A program made the position numbers and the translations under genes. Positions 9,199 through 18,447 of a stretch of 64,000 nt of DNA are shown here, piece by piece (position 1 is the first letter of the stretch; each line of letters starts with the position of its first letter). The notes beneath the pieces were generated by a model. It was not told the origin of the DNA, searched no databases, and saw only the letters and a list, made by a program, of their open reading frames with translations. The stretch is taken from the NCBI RefSeq assembly GCF_000526315.1, contig NZ_JAFV01000001.1, positions 62,001-126,000 of the forward strand, given 5' to 3'. This DNA is from Methylopila sp. 73B. GTDB lineage: Bacteria; Pseudomonadota; Alphaproteobacteria; Rhizobiales; Methylopilaceae.

Positions 9199-9768
9199 AT
9201 GGCGACCGATACGCTCAAAGGATTGAACGTCGCGATCCTCGTCACCGACGGCTTCGAGGAGGTCGAGATGACCGAGCCTCGCAAGGCTCTCGACGACGCC
9301 GGGGCCAAAACTAGTCTCATCTCGCCCAAGTCGGACGACGTCCGCGCCTGGGACTTTAAGGACTGGAGCGATCGCTACCCTGTGGATGCGCCGCTCGCCT
9401 CCGCCGCCCCCGAAAACTACGACGCTCTCCTCCTGCCCGGCGGCGTCATCAACCCGGACACGCTCCGCGCCGACGCCAAGGCCGTGGCGTTCGTCAAAGC
9501 GTTCTTCGACGCCGGAAAGCCTGTCGCCTCGATCTGCCATGGGCCGTGGACGATCATCGAGACTGGGGCGGCGAGCGGCCGGCGCATGACCTCGTGGCCC
9601 TCCCTCAAGACCGATCTCAAGAACGCCGGCGCGGACTGGGTCGACGAAGAGGTCGTCGTCGACCAGGGCCTCGTGACGAGCCGCAGTCCCGACGACATGG
9701 CCGCTTTCAACCGTGAAACCGTGAAGCTGTTCGCGGACGCGAAAGGAAACGCGGCGCGGGCGGCCTGA
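9199..9768 (+). CDS. DJ-1/PfpI-family protein (type 1 glutamine amidotransferase-like)
   Basis: A 189-residue single-domain protein of the DJ-1/PfpI superfamily. It has the acidic residue in TDGFEEVEM (E20/E21) and the nucleophile elbow SICHGPW with C113 followed by H114. Closest in style to PfpI/YhbO proteins, which have been reported as proteases, glyoxalases or deglycases acting on methylglyoxal adducts; those activities are debated. CAGGAGA precedes the ATG. It follows fdhA by 177 bases in the same direction. Confidence 0.9.
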   Translation: MATDTLKGLNVAILVTDGFEEVEMTEPRKALDDAGAKTSLISPKSDDVRAWDFKDWSDRYPVDAPLASAAPENYDALLLPGGVINPDTLRADAKAVAFVKAFFDAGKPVASICHGPWTIIETGAASGRRMTSWPSLKTDLKNAGADWVDEEVVVDQGLVTSRSPDDMAAFNRETVKLFADAKGNAARAA

Positions 9769-9965
9769 AGAGCGGCCGTCGTCGCCGGGGCGATGGCGCG
9801 CGGCTCGAGCGAGTGCGGGGGCCGCACGGCGCGGTCGATCGGCGATCCACGAGTAGAAAAAGATGCGCGCCCTGGCGGAGTCGATCGGCCTCGACCGCGC
9901 CAAGGCGATGTTATGGTCGGGCGTCTTTCCACCCTCGAGCGTCAGCTAAAAAGGACACGCACGTG

Positions 9966-10649
9966 ATGATACTGATGGTCCTCACCTCGCACGACCGCCT
10001 TGGCGACACCGGCCGCAAGACTGGCTTCTGGCTCGAGGAACTCGCTGCGCCGTACTACGCCTTCAAGGACTCGGGAGCCGAGATCGCTCTGGCTTCACCG
10101 GAAGGAGGCGAACCGCCGCTCGATCCGAAAAGCGCCGAACCCGACTCTCAGACTGACGACACAAGACGGTTCGAGGCCGACGCCGCCGCCAAGTCTGCGC
10201 TCAAGACAACCGCTCGGCTCGACACGGTCTCGCATGAGGCCCTCGACGCCGTGTTCTATCCTGGCGGCCATGGCCCCCTCTGGGATCTGGCGGAGGACCG
10301 CCGCTCGATCGCGCTGATTGAGGCGACGATCGCGGCGGGCAAGCCCGTCGCCCTCGTGTGCCACGCGCCCGGCGTGCTCCGTCATGTGCGGACCGCAGGC
10401 GGCAGGCCGCTGGTCGAGGGCCGCAACGTCACCGGCTTCGCCAACACGGAGGAGGAGGCCGTGGGGCTTACCGCGATCGTGCCGTTCCTGGTCGAGGACG
10501 AGCTCAAGCGGAACGGTGGACTGTACTCGAAGGCGGCCGACTGGCAGCCCTATGTGGTTCCTGACGGGCTGCTGATCACCGGGCAGAACCCGGCGTCCTC
10601 GGCGCCTGCGGCTAAGGCGCTGATCAAGATGCTCGAGTCTCGCGCTTGA
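9966..10649 (+). CDS. DJ-1/PfpI-superfamily protein, Hsp31/glyoxalase III-like
   Basis: A 227-residue protein with the larger Hsp31-like layout: E24 in FWLEELAAPY, the YPGGHGPLWDL loop at about 98-108, and nucleophile C132-H133 in ALVCHAPG. Related proteins convert methylglyoxal to lactate without glutathione or act as holding chaperones. AAAAAGGA lies 10 bases ahead of the ATG at 9966, which supports this start over the longer upstream frame. It is the second DJ-1 superfamily gene in a row. Confidence 0.9.
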   Translation: MILMVLTSHDRLGDTGRKTGFWLEELAAPYYAFKDSGAEIALASPEGGEPPLDPKSAEPDSQTDDTRRFEADAAAKSALKTTARLDTVSHEALDAVFYPGGHGPLWDLAEDRRSIALIEATIAAGKPVALVCHAPGVLRHVRTAGGRPLVEGRNVTGFANTEEEAVGLTAIVPFLVEDELKRNGGLYSKAADWQPYVVPDGLLITGQNPASSAPAAKALIKMLESRA

Positions 10650-10883
10650 GAGCGTGTTCGCAGGCGAGACGTCAAAGCCGCGGGCTTCGTCCGAGTCCGT
10701 CGAACGGCTGCGAGGAGGTCTCTGCGTTCTCGCCGTGCATCTCTTCGATATGCCGCGCCCGAAAAAACTGAGGTGAGTCGCCTCGTCAGGGAGGAATTGG
10801 ACGCGCGAATAGCTTCAGCCGGTTGGGGAGGCGACCTCAAAGATGGCAGCCGCGATGACCGGCCACGATTTCAACACCTGTCT

Positions 10884-11738
10884 CTAAGCGTTAAACCGTC
10901 GAGGGCCGCCGGGCGCATGACAGCTGACATCCATTAACGGCGCCGATGGCGAAGCGAGCGTCAACAGCCTTACGGCTTCGACCATGGTGCGCACGCCCAG
11001 GCGCCTGATGGCGCGCTCACGATGGACTTCGATCGTGCGAACGCTAAGGCCAAGCTCGAAGGCGATGTTTTTCGTCACGACCCCATCGGCGACCAGCGAA
11101 ATGACCTGCCGTTCGCGCGGAGATAAGGCTGCGACGCGGCTGGCGCCATCGAGCGCGGCGGGGCTTTCGTCGGTCAGATGGGCCTCGATCACCGACCAGC
11201 GGTTCTTCTGCTTTGCCAGCGCAACTTTGTGCGCGCGAACAACATCCAGAATGTCGCCCGCCTTGCATGACGAGAGGGGATAGGTGCACAGCAAGGAGAT
11301 CGGTTTGCCTTCAATGACCTGATTCAGATATTCCTCATAGTCCATGAAGGCCTGCCAATCCCGCTGCTGCAGCCAGCAAGTGTGACCGCTGGCGGACAAG
11401 CCGGCGTGATTGTGCGACAAGGCTTCATCCAGTTTCTTGTCCCACAGCGCGACCAGCGGTCCGGGCTCGAACGCGCCGCCTCGCAGATAAGTGTCTGTAG
11501 CTGAATAAAGTTCGACCCCTCTCCGCACCAGCGGGTCGGCATTCATATTGTCAGGCATCACCCAGAGGCATCGGTCTCCGCGCCGCGTACCGGCGGCGAA
11601 AAATTGCCCGACGAGATCAAGTAGGTCGTCCTCAGTTTCAAAGAATGCGCAAACGTGCGTGCCGTGGCAGATAGCCGCCAGGACCGCGTCGTACGGCGGT
11701 TCTGCCGCAACAGAACCTGAAACCTTGCTCTGTGGCAT
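10884..11738 (-). CDS. MEDS-domain LuxR-type transcriptional regulator
   Basis: A 284-residue protein. Residues about 20-180 match the MEDS (methanogen/methylotroph DcmR sensory) domain, with HVCAFFETEDDLLDLVGQF, DRCLWVMPD and CTYPLSSC. A LuxR/GerE helix-turn-helix follows at about 205-265, with LSPRERQVISLVADG and SVRTIEVHRERAI. In DcmR the MEDS domain controls dichloromethane dehalogenase; the general idea is sensing of small hydrocarbon derivatives. The gene is convergent with the DJ-1 genes and divergent from a Crp-type regulator. A signal from one-carbon or carbonyl compounds is inference only. Confidence 0.88.
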   Translation of the reverse strand: MPQSKVSGSVAAEPPYDAVLAAICHGTHVCAFFETEDDLLDLVGQFFAAGTRRGDRCLWVMPDNMNADPLVRRGVELYSATDTYLRGGAFEPGPLVALWDKKLDEALSHNHAGLSASGHTCWLQQRDWQAFMDYEEYLNQVIEGKPISLLCTYPLSSCKAGDILDVVRAHKVALAKQKNRWSVIEAHLTDESPAALDGASRVAALSPRERQVISLVADGVVTKNIAFELGLSVRTIEVHRERAIRRLGVRTMVEAVRLLTLASPSAPLMDVSCHAPGGPRRFNA

Positions 11739-12049
11739 CGAGCGACACCCCTGGGCTGGCGTTGCAAAATCACAACAATAGTAGACGTAGCGCGGTTAAG
11801 GGGGGCAGCGCGTGATTTCCCGCCGAGCCGCCATCCGGTCAGGAACCTTCAGAAATCGTCCCGTTGGCGTCGATCGAGCCCTGTGACCCGGTCCGAGACG
11901 ATCGATGATCCGGCAAGGCCCGGCGCCGACGCGCCCTGATCCCGCGCATCCCAGCCCGCCTGGTTACTTTCCCTGTAGTGGAATCCACAGATGGCTGCGG
12001 CGACGTTCGTCATGTGAGGTGTCGATGACGAACAGGGGCCGAGAACGTC
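11739..12049. other. Divergent intergenic region, 311 bases
   Basis: Lies between the divergent LuxR-type and Crp-type regulators and must contain both promoters. An imperfect dyad is visible near 11970-11990 (TGTAGTGGAATCCACA). No gene was recognised and no canonical TTGAT-N4-ATCAA Fnr box was found. Confidence 0.4.
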
Positions 12050-12727
12050 ATGCCAGAAACAATGGAGGGCGCACTGTTCTTCGCCGCCCAGCTGGGTCCG
12101 GACAATCCGCGTAGCGAAGCCGATGCCGGTGCGGCGATGATGGCGGCAGGACGTGCGTCCCGATGGCGGCGAAACGAGGCGTGCGACGCCGTGATCGGAC
12201 GGGGCGCCGTGGCGTGCATACGCTCCGGCGCGGTTCGCAAGTTCGCGCTTCGACCCGACGGCCACCGCCAGATCATCGATCTCGCCCTTTCTGGGGACTA
12301 TCTCGGATTCGCGCCGGCTGATCCGTGTTTCTTCATTGAAGCCGTTTCAAAAGACACGGTGATCATCTCGTTCACGCGCGAACAGATCGCCGGGCTCGCC
12401 GCTCGCTTCCCGGCGGTTGCCCCCCTGCTGCAACGCTGCGCCGCCGACGCGATCCGCCGGCTCGAACACCACCTCCTTGTCCAAAACCGAGTAACGGCGC
12501 GGGAAAAAGTCAGTGCCTACCTGGCGGAAATGGCGCGCCGGGTTAAGCCGAACGGCGCCAACGCGATCGTGCTGCCGATCACCCGCTACGACATCGCCGA
12601 CCATCTCGGCATTGCCGTCGAGACAGTGAGCCGCACGATGACGATGCTGCGCCAACGCGGATCAATCGCGCTCCGAACTCCGCGCGACGTCGAGATCCGC
12701 GATCCATCGATGTTCCGCGAAACCTGA
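12050..12727 (+). CDS. Crp/Fnr-family transcriptional regulator
   Basis: A 225-residue protein with a cyclic-nucleotide-binding-type beta-roll (about 45-125, including GAVRKFALRPDGHRQIIDL) and a C-terminal HTH_CRP domain. The recognition helix is in DIADHLGIAVETVSRTMT. The N-terminus lacks the cysteine cluster of oxygen-sensing Fnr, so it resembles FixK-like proteins. The start is uncertain: neither ATG 12050 nor ATG 12062 has a clear Shine-Dalgarno. It is divergent from the MEDS-LuxR gene. Confidence 0.9.
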   Translation: MPETMEGALFFAAQLGPDNPRSEADAGAAMMAAGRASRWRRNEACDAVIGRGAVACIRSGAVRKFALRPDGHRQIIDLALSGDYLGFAPADPCFFIEAVSKDTVIISFTREQIAGLAARFPAVAPLLQRCAADAIRRLEHHLLVQNRVTAREKVSAYLAEMARRVKPNGANAIVLPITRYDIADHLGIAVETVSRTMTMLRQRGSIALRTPRDVEIRDPSMFRET

Positions 12728-12837
12728 CGCTTACAACCGTCGCTTAGGACGGGAAGGGCGATAAGGTCGAGGCTTTCCTGCCAGGTGGTCTTGCCGCGAT
12801 GTTCGCGCGAGCCGGTGCGTTACAGGAGGAGCGGCAC

Positions 12838-15438
12838 GTGCGAGACATCGAGGCTGCCGGCTTCGTCCGGGTTCGCGGCGCGCGCGAGCACAATCTCAAG
12901 AACGTCGACGTCGACATTCCGCGCGACGCGTTGGTCGTGTTCACCGGCGTGTCGGGGTCGGGCAAGTCGTCGCTCGCGTTCTCCACCCTCTACGCTGAGG
13001 CGCAGCGCCGCTATCTCGAGTCGGTGTCGCCTTACGCCCGTCGCCTGTTCCACCAGATGGAGGTGCCGGAGGTCGACGAGATCGAGGGCCTGCCGCCGGC
13101 GGTGGCGCTGCAGCAGCAGCGCGGATCGCCAACCACCCGCTCGTCGGTCGGCAGCGTCACCACCCTCTCCAATCTGCTGCGGATGCTTTATTCGCGCGCC
13201 GGCGACTATCCGCCGGGCCAAGCCCATCTCGACGCCGAAACCTTCTCGCCCAACACGCCCGAGGGCGCCTGCCCGCGCTGCCACGGCCTCGGCCGGATCC
13301 ATGAGGTCACCGAGGCCTCGATGGTCCCCGATCCTTCCAAGACCATCCGTGAGCGCGCGGTCGCCGCTTGGCCGACGGCCTGGGGCGGCCAGAACCTGCG
13401 CGACATCCTGATCAGCCTTGGCGTCGACGTCGACACGCCGTGGCGGAACCTGCCGAAGAAGGCGCGCGACTGGATTCTGTTCACCGAGGAGCAGCCCCAG
13501 GTCCCGGTTTATCCCGGGTGGAGCCACGACGAGATCCAGGATGCGATCCGGCGCGGGATCGAGCCTGCTTATATGGGCACCTTCTCAAGCGCGAAGCGCC
13601 ATGTCACCCACAGCTATGCGACGACCCAGAGCGCGATGATGAAGAAACGCGCCGCGCGCTTCATGATCCCCCGGCTCTGCCCGGTCTGCGACGGCAAGAG
13701 GCTGCGCAGGGAAGCTCTGTCGGTCCGCTTTGGGGGCCTCGACCTCGCCGAGATGAGCGGCCTGCCGATGGCCCGGTTTTCAAAGATCTTCGCGCCCTAT
13801 GCCGAAGCAAAAGCCGACACGCTGAAGGCGCTGCGCAAAACCCATCCGGAGAAAGCCTTGGTCGTGGAGCGCATCGCCGGCGATCTCTGCCGCCGCCTGT
13901 CGGTGCTGCTCGACCTCGGTCTCGGCTATCTGACGCTGGAACGCGGCACCCCGACCCTGTCGCCAGGGGAGCTGCAGCGGCTGCGGCTCGCCACGCAGGT
14001 CGTCTCCAACCTGTTCGGCGTCGTCTATGTGATGGACGAGCCGTCCGCCGGGCTCCATCCCGCCGACACCGAGGCGCTGCTCCGGGCGCTCGACGGCCTG
14101 AAGGCGGTCGGCAACTCGCTGTTCGTGGTCGAGCATGAGATGGACGTCGTCCGCCGCGCCGACTGGATCGTCGATGTCGGCCCCGTGGCCGGCGAGCATG
14201 GCGGCGAGATCCTCTACAGCGGCCCGATCGAGGGTCTGCGCCAGGTCGCGGAGTCGGAGACGAGGCGCCATCTGTTCGACGAAGGCGGCGGGACGCCGAG
14301 CCGGAGGCGCGAGCCCGCCGGTTGGCTGCGTCTGGAGGGCGTCTCGCGCAACAATCTGAAGCAGATCGATTGCGCGATCCCGCTCCGCGTGATGACCACT
14401 GTCACCGGAATCTCCGGTTCGGGGAAATCGAGCCTGGTCAGCCAGGCGCTGGTCGAGCTGGTCGCCGCCGCCCTCGGCGCCCCGGTCGCGGCCGAAGAGG
14501 AGACGGACGCCGAAGCCGCGCTCGAGGACCGCCCCGCCGTCGCGACGGAGGGTCGGATCGTCGGCGGGCTTGAAGGGATCAGGCGGCTGATCGAGGTCGA
14601 CCAGAAGCCGATCGGCCGCACCCCGCGCTCCAACCTCGCCACCTACACTGGCCTGTTCGACCATGTCCGCGCCCTGTTCGCGGCGACCACAGAAGCCAGG
14701 AAGCGCCGCTACGACGCGGGCCGCTTCTCGTTCAATGTCGCGAAAGGCCGCTGCCCGCGCTGCGAGGGCGAAGGCTTTGTGATGGTGGAGTTGCTCTTCC
14801 TGCCGAGCGTCTACGCGCCCTGTCCGACATGTCGCGGCGCCCGCTACAACCCCAAGACGCTCGAGATCCGCTATCGCGGGAAGACCATCGCCGAGGTGCT
14901 CGCGCTCACGGTCGAGGGCGCCTGGGAGTTCTTCGAAGACGCGCCTAATGTCCTCCGGTCGCTCAAGGTGCTTCGCGAGGTCGGGCTCAACTATCTCCGC
15001 CTCGGACAGCCCGCGACCGAGTTTTCGGGCGGCGAGGCGCAAAGGGTGAAGCTCGCCACCGAGTTGCAGCGCTCCCAGCGCGGCGGCGCGCTCTATGTGC
15101 TGGACGAGCCGACGACTGGCCTTCACCCGACCGATGTCGAGCGCCTGCTGGGCCAACTTCACGCCTTGGTAGACGCTGGCAACAGCGTGATCCTGGTCGA
15201 TCACGACATGAAGGTGGCGGCGGCGAGCGACTGGGTGATCGACATTGGCCCCGGCGCGGGCGACGAGGGCGGGCGGATCGTCGCGAGCGGCCCGCCGGCG
15301 AAGGTCGCCGCCTGCCGGGCGAGCCGCACCGCGCCTTATCTCGATCGCGCGCTCGGCGGAGGGCCGGTCGCCACGGCTACCGGGTCTAGGCCAGGAAGCT
15401 GCAGATCGACGAGACTGAGGCCGCGATCGTCCGACTGA
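12838..15438 (+). CDS. UvrA-like excinuclease ATPase paralogue
   Basis: 866 residues with two ABC ATPase halves. Walker A motifs are GVSGSGKSS (37-45) and GISGSGKSS (about 524-532). Signatures are [14 protein letters not shown] and [14 protein letters not shown], with Walker [12 protein letters not shown] and [11 protein letters not shown]. Zinc-module CxxC pairs are visible (CPRCHG, CPVCDG, CPRCEG, CPTCRG). It is shorter than the usual 940-1000-residue housekeeping UvrA, so it is a paralogue of the UvrA2 sort, linked in other bacteria to DNA-damage or drug tolerance. The GTG at 12838 has AGGAGGA seven bases upstream and is preferred to ATG 12799. The last 20-25 residues derive from adjacent mobile DNA. 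Confidence 0.85.
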   Translation: MRDIEAAGFVRVRGAREHNLKNVDVDIPRDALVVFTGVSGSGKSSLAFSTLYAEAQRRYLESVSPYARRLFHQMEVPEVDEIEGLPPAVALQQQRGSPTTRSSVGSVTTLSNLLRMLYSRAGDYPPGQAHLDAETFSPNTPEGACPRCHGLGRIHEVTEASMVPDPSKTIRERAVAAWPTAWGGQNLRDILISLGVDVDTPWRNLPKKARDWILFTEEQPQVPVYPGWSHDEIQDAIRRGIEPAYMGTFSSAKRHVTHSYATTQSAMMKKRAARFMIPRLCPVCDGKRLRREALSVRFGGLDLAEMSGLPMARFSKIFAPYAEAKADTLKALRKTHPEKALVVERIAGDLCRRLSVLLDLGLGYLTLERGTPTLSPGELQRLRLATQVVSNLFGVVYVMDEPSAGLHPADTEALLRALDGLKAVGNSLFVVEHEMDVVRRADWIVDVGPVAGEHGGEILYSGPIEGLRQVAESETRRHLFDEGGGTPSRRREPAGWLRLEGVSRNNLKQIDCAIPLRVMTTVTGISGSGKSSLVSQALVELVAAALGAPVAAEEETDAEAALEDRPAVATEGRIVGGLEGIRRLIEVDQKPIGRTPRSNLATYTGLFDHVRALFAATTEARKRRYDAGRFSFNVAKGRCPRCEGEGFVMVELLFLPSVYAPCPTCRGARYNPKTLEIRYRGKTIAEVLALTVEGAWEFFEDAPNVLRSLKVLREVGLNYLRLGQPATEFSGGEAQRVKLATELQRSQRGGALYVLDEPTTGLHPTDVERLLGQLHALVDAGNSVILVDHDMKVAAASDWVIDIGPGAGDEGGRIVASGPPAKVAACRASRTAPYLDRALGGGPVATATGSRPGSCRSTRLRPRSSD

Positions 15439-15608
15439 TCTTCGAGCGCTACCTCGGGCTTGGATCGCTGTCCGCGCTGCAGAGGGAGCTGAGGGAGCAG
15501 GGCGTCGTCTCACGGACGCGCAGCCTCAAGTCAGACGGCGCCGCCGGCGTCCCGCTTAGGAACGGGCCTCTCGCGCACCTGCTGGCGAACCGGGTCTACC
15601 TCGGCGAG
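15370..15608 (+). pseudogene. Serine recombinase (Recombinase domain) remnant
   Basis: In the frame not used by the UvrA paralogue the DNA reads HGYRV, a TAG stop, then [34 protein letters not shown] and LLANRVYLGEI. This is the Recombinase (PF07508) region of large serine recombinases such as phage integrases. The N-terminal catalytic domain and the C-terminal zinc-ribbon and coiled coil are missing, and a stop interrupts it. It overlaps the end of the UvrA gene, whose original stop codon has apparently been lost. Confidence 0.8.
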
Positions 15609-15609
15609 A

Positions 15610-16134
15610 TTAACCGTCCTGGTGCGCGTAGACGGTGGCGCCGCCCTGGTGGCGGTAGCGGTAGGCGGGGGCTCCGGTGTCGAGCGTCGGGATGTCGACG
15701 GCGCGCGGGTCGAGCCGGATGAGCTCAAGGGGCGAGCCGTCGCCGCGGCGGGTGACAAGCGCGAAGCCGTCGCCGTGCAGGAGCGCGTCGGACGTGATCT
15801 GGCGGCGAAGTTCGCCGGCGCTGGTCCAGTCGTTCGCCTCGTCATGGGCGAGGCGGTAGGCGTCATGGTCGGGGGCAGGGCGCTTGCCCTCACCGTCCCG
15901 CTCATAGACCTTGACCGGCAGGATTCCAATTGTTGTCGAGATGATCGTGACCTCCGCCTTGACCGCCGGGACGCGCATAGCGCTTTCGGGCGTGACAGCC
16001 GGGCCGGCTTCAGTATTCGGGAGCGCGAATAAGTCGGCCCACCGCCCCGCTGCCGCTTCACTGGACGGGGCGGGGGGCGACTTTACCTCGAGCGCTCGCC
16101 CGAGGAATTTGGAAATGGAGGAGGAGAGGCGCAA
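15610..16134 (-). pseudogene. HK97-type phage portal protein, N-terminal fragment
   Basis: 174 codons reading GRWADLFALPNTEAG, VTPESAMRVPAV, IGILPVKVYERDGEGK and DALLHGDGFALVTRRGDG. This is the N-terminal part of a siphophage portal protein, which forms the DNA-entry ring of the capsid. Full proteins have around 400 residues; this one breaks off at 15610, where it meets the serine-recombinase remnant on the other strand. No terminase, protease or capsid genes are near, so this is prophage debris. Confidence 0.8.
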
Positions 16135-16286
16135 ACGATGGGTCCGAAACTTGACGACCCAAATATTTTACTATGCGCAACTCTGCGCGCCAAACCGATA
16201 CGGTGTGTTGATACGGAAAAATGATACGGTTTGCGCCGCGGGCCTCGGTTGAAAACGCCTGTTTTTCAAAGACTTAGGAAGACTGG

Positions 16287-16358
16287 CTGGGGCGGGAGGA
16301 TTCGAACCTCCGCATGGGGGAATCAAAATCCCCTGCCTTACCGCTTGGCGACGCCCCA
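16287..16358 (-). tRNA. tRNA-Gln (anticodon TTG)
   Basis: On the minus strand the acceptor stem TGGGGCG pairs with CGCCCCA. The anticodon stem GGGGA/TCCCC encloses loop TTTTGAT (anticodon TTG, codon CAA), and the T arm GGAGG-TTCGAAT-CCTCC is canonical. CCA is encoded directly after the discriminator base (16284-16286). The 3' end points toward the phage remnants, the usual geometry for a tRNA used as an integration site. Confidence 0.95.
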
Positions 16359-16455
16359 CCGTTCGCGTTAAGCGCCGGGATGGGCGATGGATAGCCGGGG
16401 CGGGCGCGGTCCGCAACCGCCGTCGGCGCCGACGGGTCATCGGCGGAGGAGCGCC

Positions 16456-17367
16456 ATGAGCGACGATCTGACGTTCGACCGCTCCGCCGACCCGCCGGCC
16501 GGCGTCGTGCGCGAGGTCGCCCCGCTCGTGCGTCGGGTGATCGCGCCGAACCCCTCCGCCTTCACCTTCACGGGCACCGCGACCTACCTCGTGGGCCGCG
16601 GCCGCGTCGCCGTGATCGATCCGGGGCCGGACGACCCTCACCACACGGCGGCGCTGCTCGCGGCGCTCGACGGCGCGACCGTCGAGGCGATCGTCGTGAC
16701 CCACAGCCATCGTGATCACTCCGCGGGCGTCCCGGCGCTGAAGGCCGCGACCGGGGCGCCGGTGGTCGGCGCCGGGCCGCACCGCGCCTTCCGCGCGCTT
16801 CACGCCGGAGAGGCGCGCGGGCTGGAGGCGGGCGTCGACGGGTCCTACGCGCCGGACCGCACGCTCGCCGATGGGGAGGGGATCACGGGCCCCGGCTGGT
16901 CGCTGGTCGCGGTGGAAACGCCCGGCCACACCGCGAACCACCTCGCCTTCGCCTTCCCCGAGAGCGCGCTTCTGTTTTCCGGCGACCACGTGATGGCTTG
17001 GTCGACGTCGATCGTGGCGCCTCCGGACGGCGCCATGGGCGCCTACGTCGCCTCGCTCCGCAAGCTCATCGAACGGCCGGAGGAACTCTACCTTCCCGGA
17101 CACGGCCCCGCGCTGCGCGACGCGCGGCGGTTCTCCCGCCAATTGCTCGGCCACCGGCTCATGCGCGAGACCGCGATCCGCCTGCGGCTGGCGGAAGGGC
17201 CTCGGACCATCCCCCAGCTGGTCGCGGAGCTTTACCGCGGACTTGATCCGAAACTCCTCTTCGCAGCGGGTCTGTCGGTCTTCGCCCATCTCGAGGATCT
17301 CACCGCGCGGGGCGAGGCCGCGACCGATGGACCGCCAACCCTCAACGGTCTCTATCGCGCGCCGTGA
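16456..17367 (+). CDS. MBL-fold metallo-hydrolase (LACTB2-like)
   Basis: A 303-residue metallo-beta-lactamase-fold protein. The metal motif HSHRDH is at 83-88; later ligands are in ETPGHTANHLAF, FSGDHVMAW and LPGHGP. A C-terminal helical region (about 215-300) resembles the winged-helix-like tail of LACTB2/YcbL-type hydrolases. Substrates may be RNA or thioesters, so the function is open. GGAGGA six bases ahead of ATG 16456 fixes the start. Its stop abuts, end to end, the stop of the convergent DUF1206 gene. Confidence 0.88.
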   Translation: MSDDLTFDRSADPPAGVVREVAPLVRRVIAPNPSAFTFTGTATYLVGRGRVAVIDPGPDDPHHTAALLAALDGATVEAIVVTHSHRDHSAGVPALKAATGAPVVGAGPHRAFRALHAGEARGLEAGVDGSYAPDRTLADGEGITGPGWSLVAVETPGHTANHLAFAFPESALLFSGDHVMAWSTSIVAPPDGAMGAYVASLRKLIERPEELYLPGHGPALRDARRFSRQLLGHRLMRETAIRLRLAEGPRTIPQLVAELYRGLDPKLLFAAGLSVFAHLEDLTARGEAATDGPPTLNGLYRAP

Positions 17368-18207
17368 TCAGGCCCGCCGCGACAGCAGCGCCTTGGCGTC
17401 GGCGAGGTCCGGCGTGTCGATCCGGCGGTAGCGGGCCTGAACCAGGCCGAAGAAGCCGAAGGCGAACAGCCCGGCGGCGGTCAGAAACAGCAGCGCCCAG
17501 CCATAGGGCTGGCCGCGCAGCGCCTGCAGCGCGCCGCCGAGGCCGCGCACCTCGTCGCTGTCGGCGTGAAGCGCCGCCGTCACCACGAAGCCGCCGATGA
17601 TCACGAAGGTCAGAGCGCGGGCGGCGTAGCCGGCGCGGCCGACATGGCGCACCCAGTCGGTCGCCCCGGGCGGCGGGGCGAGACGGCGCATGACGTCGCC
17701 CTTCCAGGCCTTCCAGCCGTAGGCGAGGCCGCCCGCGATGAGGCCGAGGCCGATCGCGCCGACGAGCCAGGCGCCGGCCGGCTGCGCCATCAGCCATTCC
17801 GTCCAGTCCTGCGCCATCTGATCCTCCGCGCCGCCGCCGCCGCGGCCGAGCGCGAGATTGGCGGCGGTCGCCGCGAGCCCGAGGTAGACGACGCCGCTGA
17901 CCGCCTGCAGCGCGCGGGTGGCGCGCGCCTTGGCCGAACGGCCGCGGCCGTCGGCGTCGAACGCCGCGCCGATCACGCGCCAGGCCGCGAAGCACACGAG
18001 GCCCGCGCCGATCGCCAGCAGCAGGACGGCGCCGAAGGGCTGCTCCAGCACGCTGCGCAGGGCGCTCTTGCCGCCGCCCACGCCGCCGCCGGAGCCGATC
18101 GCGGCAAGCGCGGCGAGGCCCCCGACAAGGCAGTACACGACGCCACGCGCGGCGAAGCCGATGCGAGCGAGAAGTTCCAGGCGGCGAACGGGGGGATGCG
18201 TCATCAC
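17368..18207 (-). CDS. DUF1206 integral membrane protein
   Basis: 279 residues with six predicted hydrophobic segments arranged as three repeats, each opening with a form of ARIGFAARGVVYCLVGG (about 15, 100 and 188). That three-fold repeat defines DUF1206. No function is established for the family. It would be an inner-membrane protein with short loops. Convergent with the metallo-hydrolase gene, with no bases between the stops. Confidence 0.88.
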   Translation of the reverse strand: MMTHPPVRRLELLARIGFAARGVVYCLVGGLAALAAIGSGGGVGGGKSALRSVLEQPFGAVLLLAIGAGLVCFAAWRVIGAAFDADGRGRSAKARATRALQAVSGVVYLGLAATAANLALGRGGGGAEDQMAQDWTEWLMAQPAGAWLVGAIGLGLIAGGLAYGWKAWKGDVMRRLAPPPGATDWVRHVGRAGYAARALTFVIIGGFVVTAALHADSDEVRGLGGALQALRGQPYGWALLFLTAAGLFAFGFFGLVQARYRRIDTPDLADAKALLSRRA

Positions 18208-18315
18208 CCGATCATCGGGCGCGGCGGAGCGTCTTCAAGGATCTCTCAGAAAAGGTTCGTTAGCGCTTGCAGCGACTCAGAACCGTCCCCATCCTTTGCC
18301 CTGTCGTTAACAACC

Positions 18316-18330
18316 GAAAGGAGGTGATCC
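18316..18330 (+). promoter_or_regulatory. Unusually strong Shine-Dalgarno, 15-nt match to anti-16S
   Basis: GAAAGGAGGTGATCC is an uninterrupted complement of the 3' end of bacterial 16S rRNA. Its AGGAGG core sits seven bases before a GTG at 18332. Ordinary ribosome-binding sites in this window match only four to seven bases. Confidence 0.7.
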
Positions 18331-18331
18331 G

Positions 18332-18406
18332 GTGTCTCATCGTCTTGATCAGCGCTCGGAGAGCGCCGCGACCTCGATTCTGGCTTTGGCTGGGTATCGC
18401 GCCTGA
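18332..18406 (+). CDS. Putative 24-residue leader peptide or small protein
   Basis: GTG-initiated ORF of 24 codons, sequence MSHRLDQRSESAATSILALA then GYRA and TGA. Evidence for translation is the 15-base Shine-Dalgarno immediately upstream at ideal spacing. A GC-rich hairpin (18448-18479) follows 40 bases after the stop, giving a compact transcription unit of SD, short ORF and terminator-like stem. There is no known family that I can name. It lies between a DUF1206 gene and an EAL gene, both on the opposite strand, so it is not a leader of either. Confidence 0.45.
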   Translation: MSHRLDQRSESAATSILALAGYRA

Positions 18407-18447
18407 CGTTCGGGTGGTCGCGGGTCTCTCGACCGCGATTGGAGATG

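Noticed and set aside
8206-9903. A 565-codon open frame on the minus strand opposite fdhA and the first PfpI gene
   Set aside because: It is antisense to two well-supported genes with clear motifs. Its protein is rich in Arg, Asp and Gly and has no domain, as expected from high-GC reading frames.
15610-16134. A functional phage portal gene or complete prophage
   Set aside because: Only the N-terminal fragment is present, and no terminase, protease, capsid or tail genes were found nearby.
18316-18330. Fragment of a 16S rRNA gene on the minus strand
   Set aside because: The minus strand matches the 16S 3' end for only these 15 bases; the preceding bases do not fit helix 45. An anti-16S Shine-Dalgarno explains it better.
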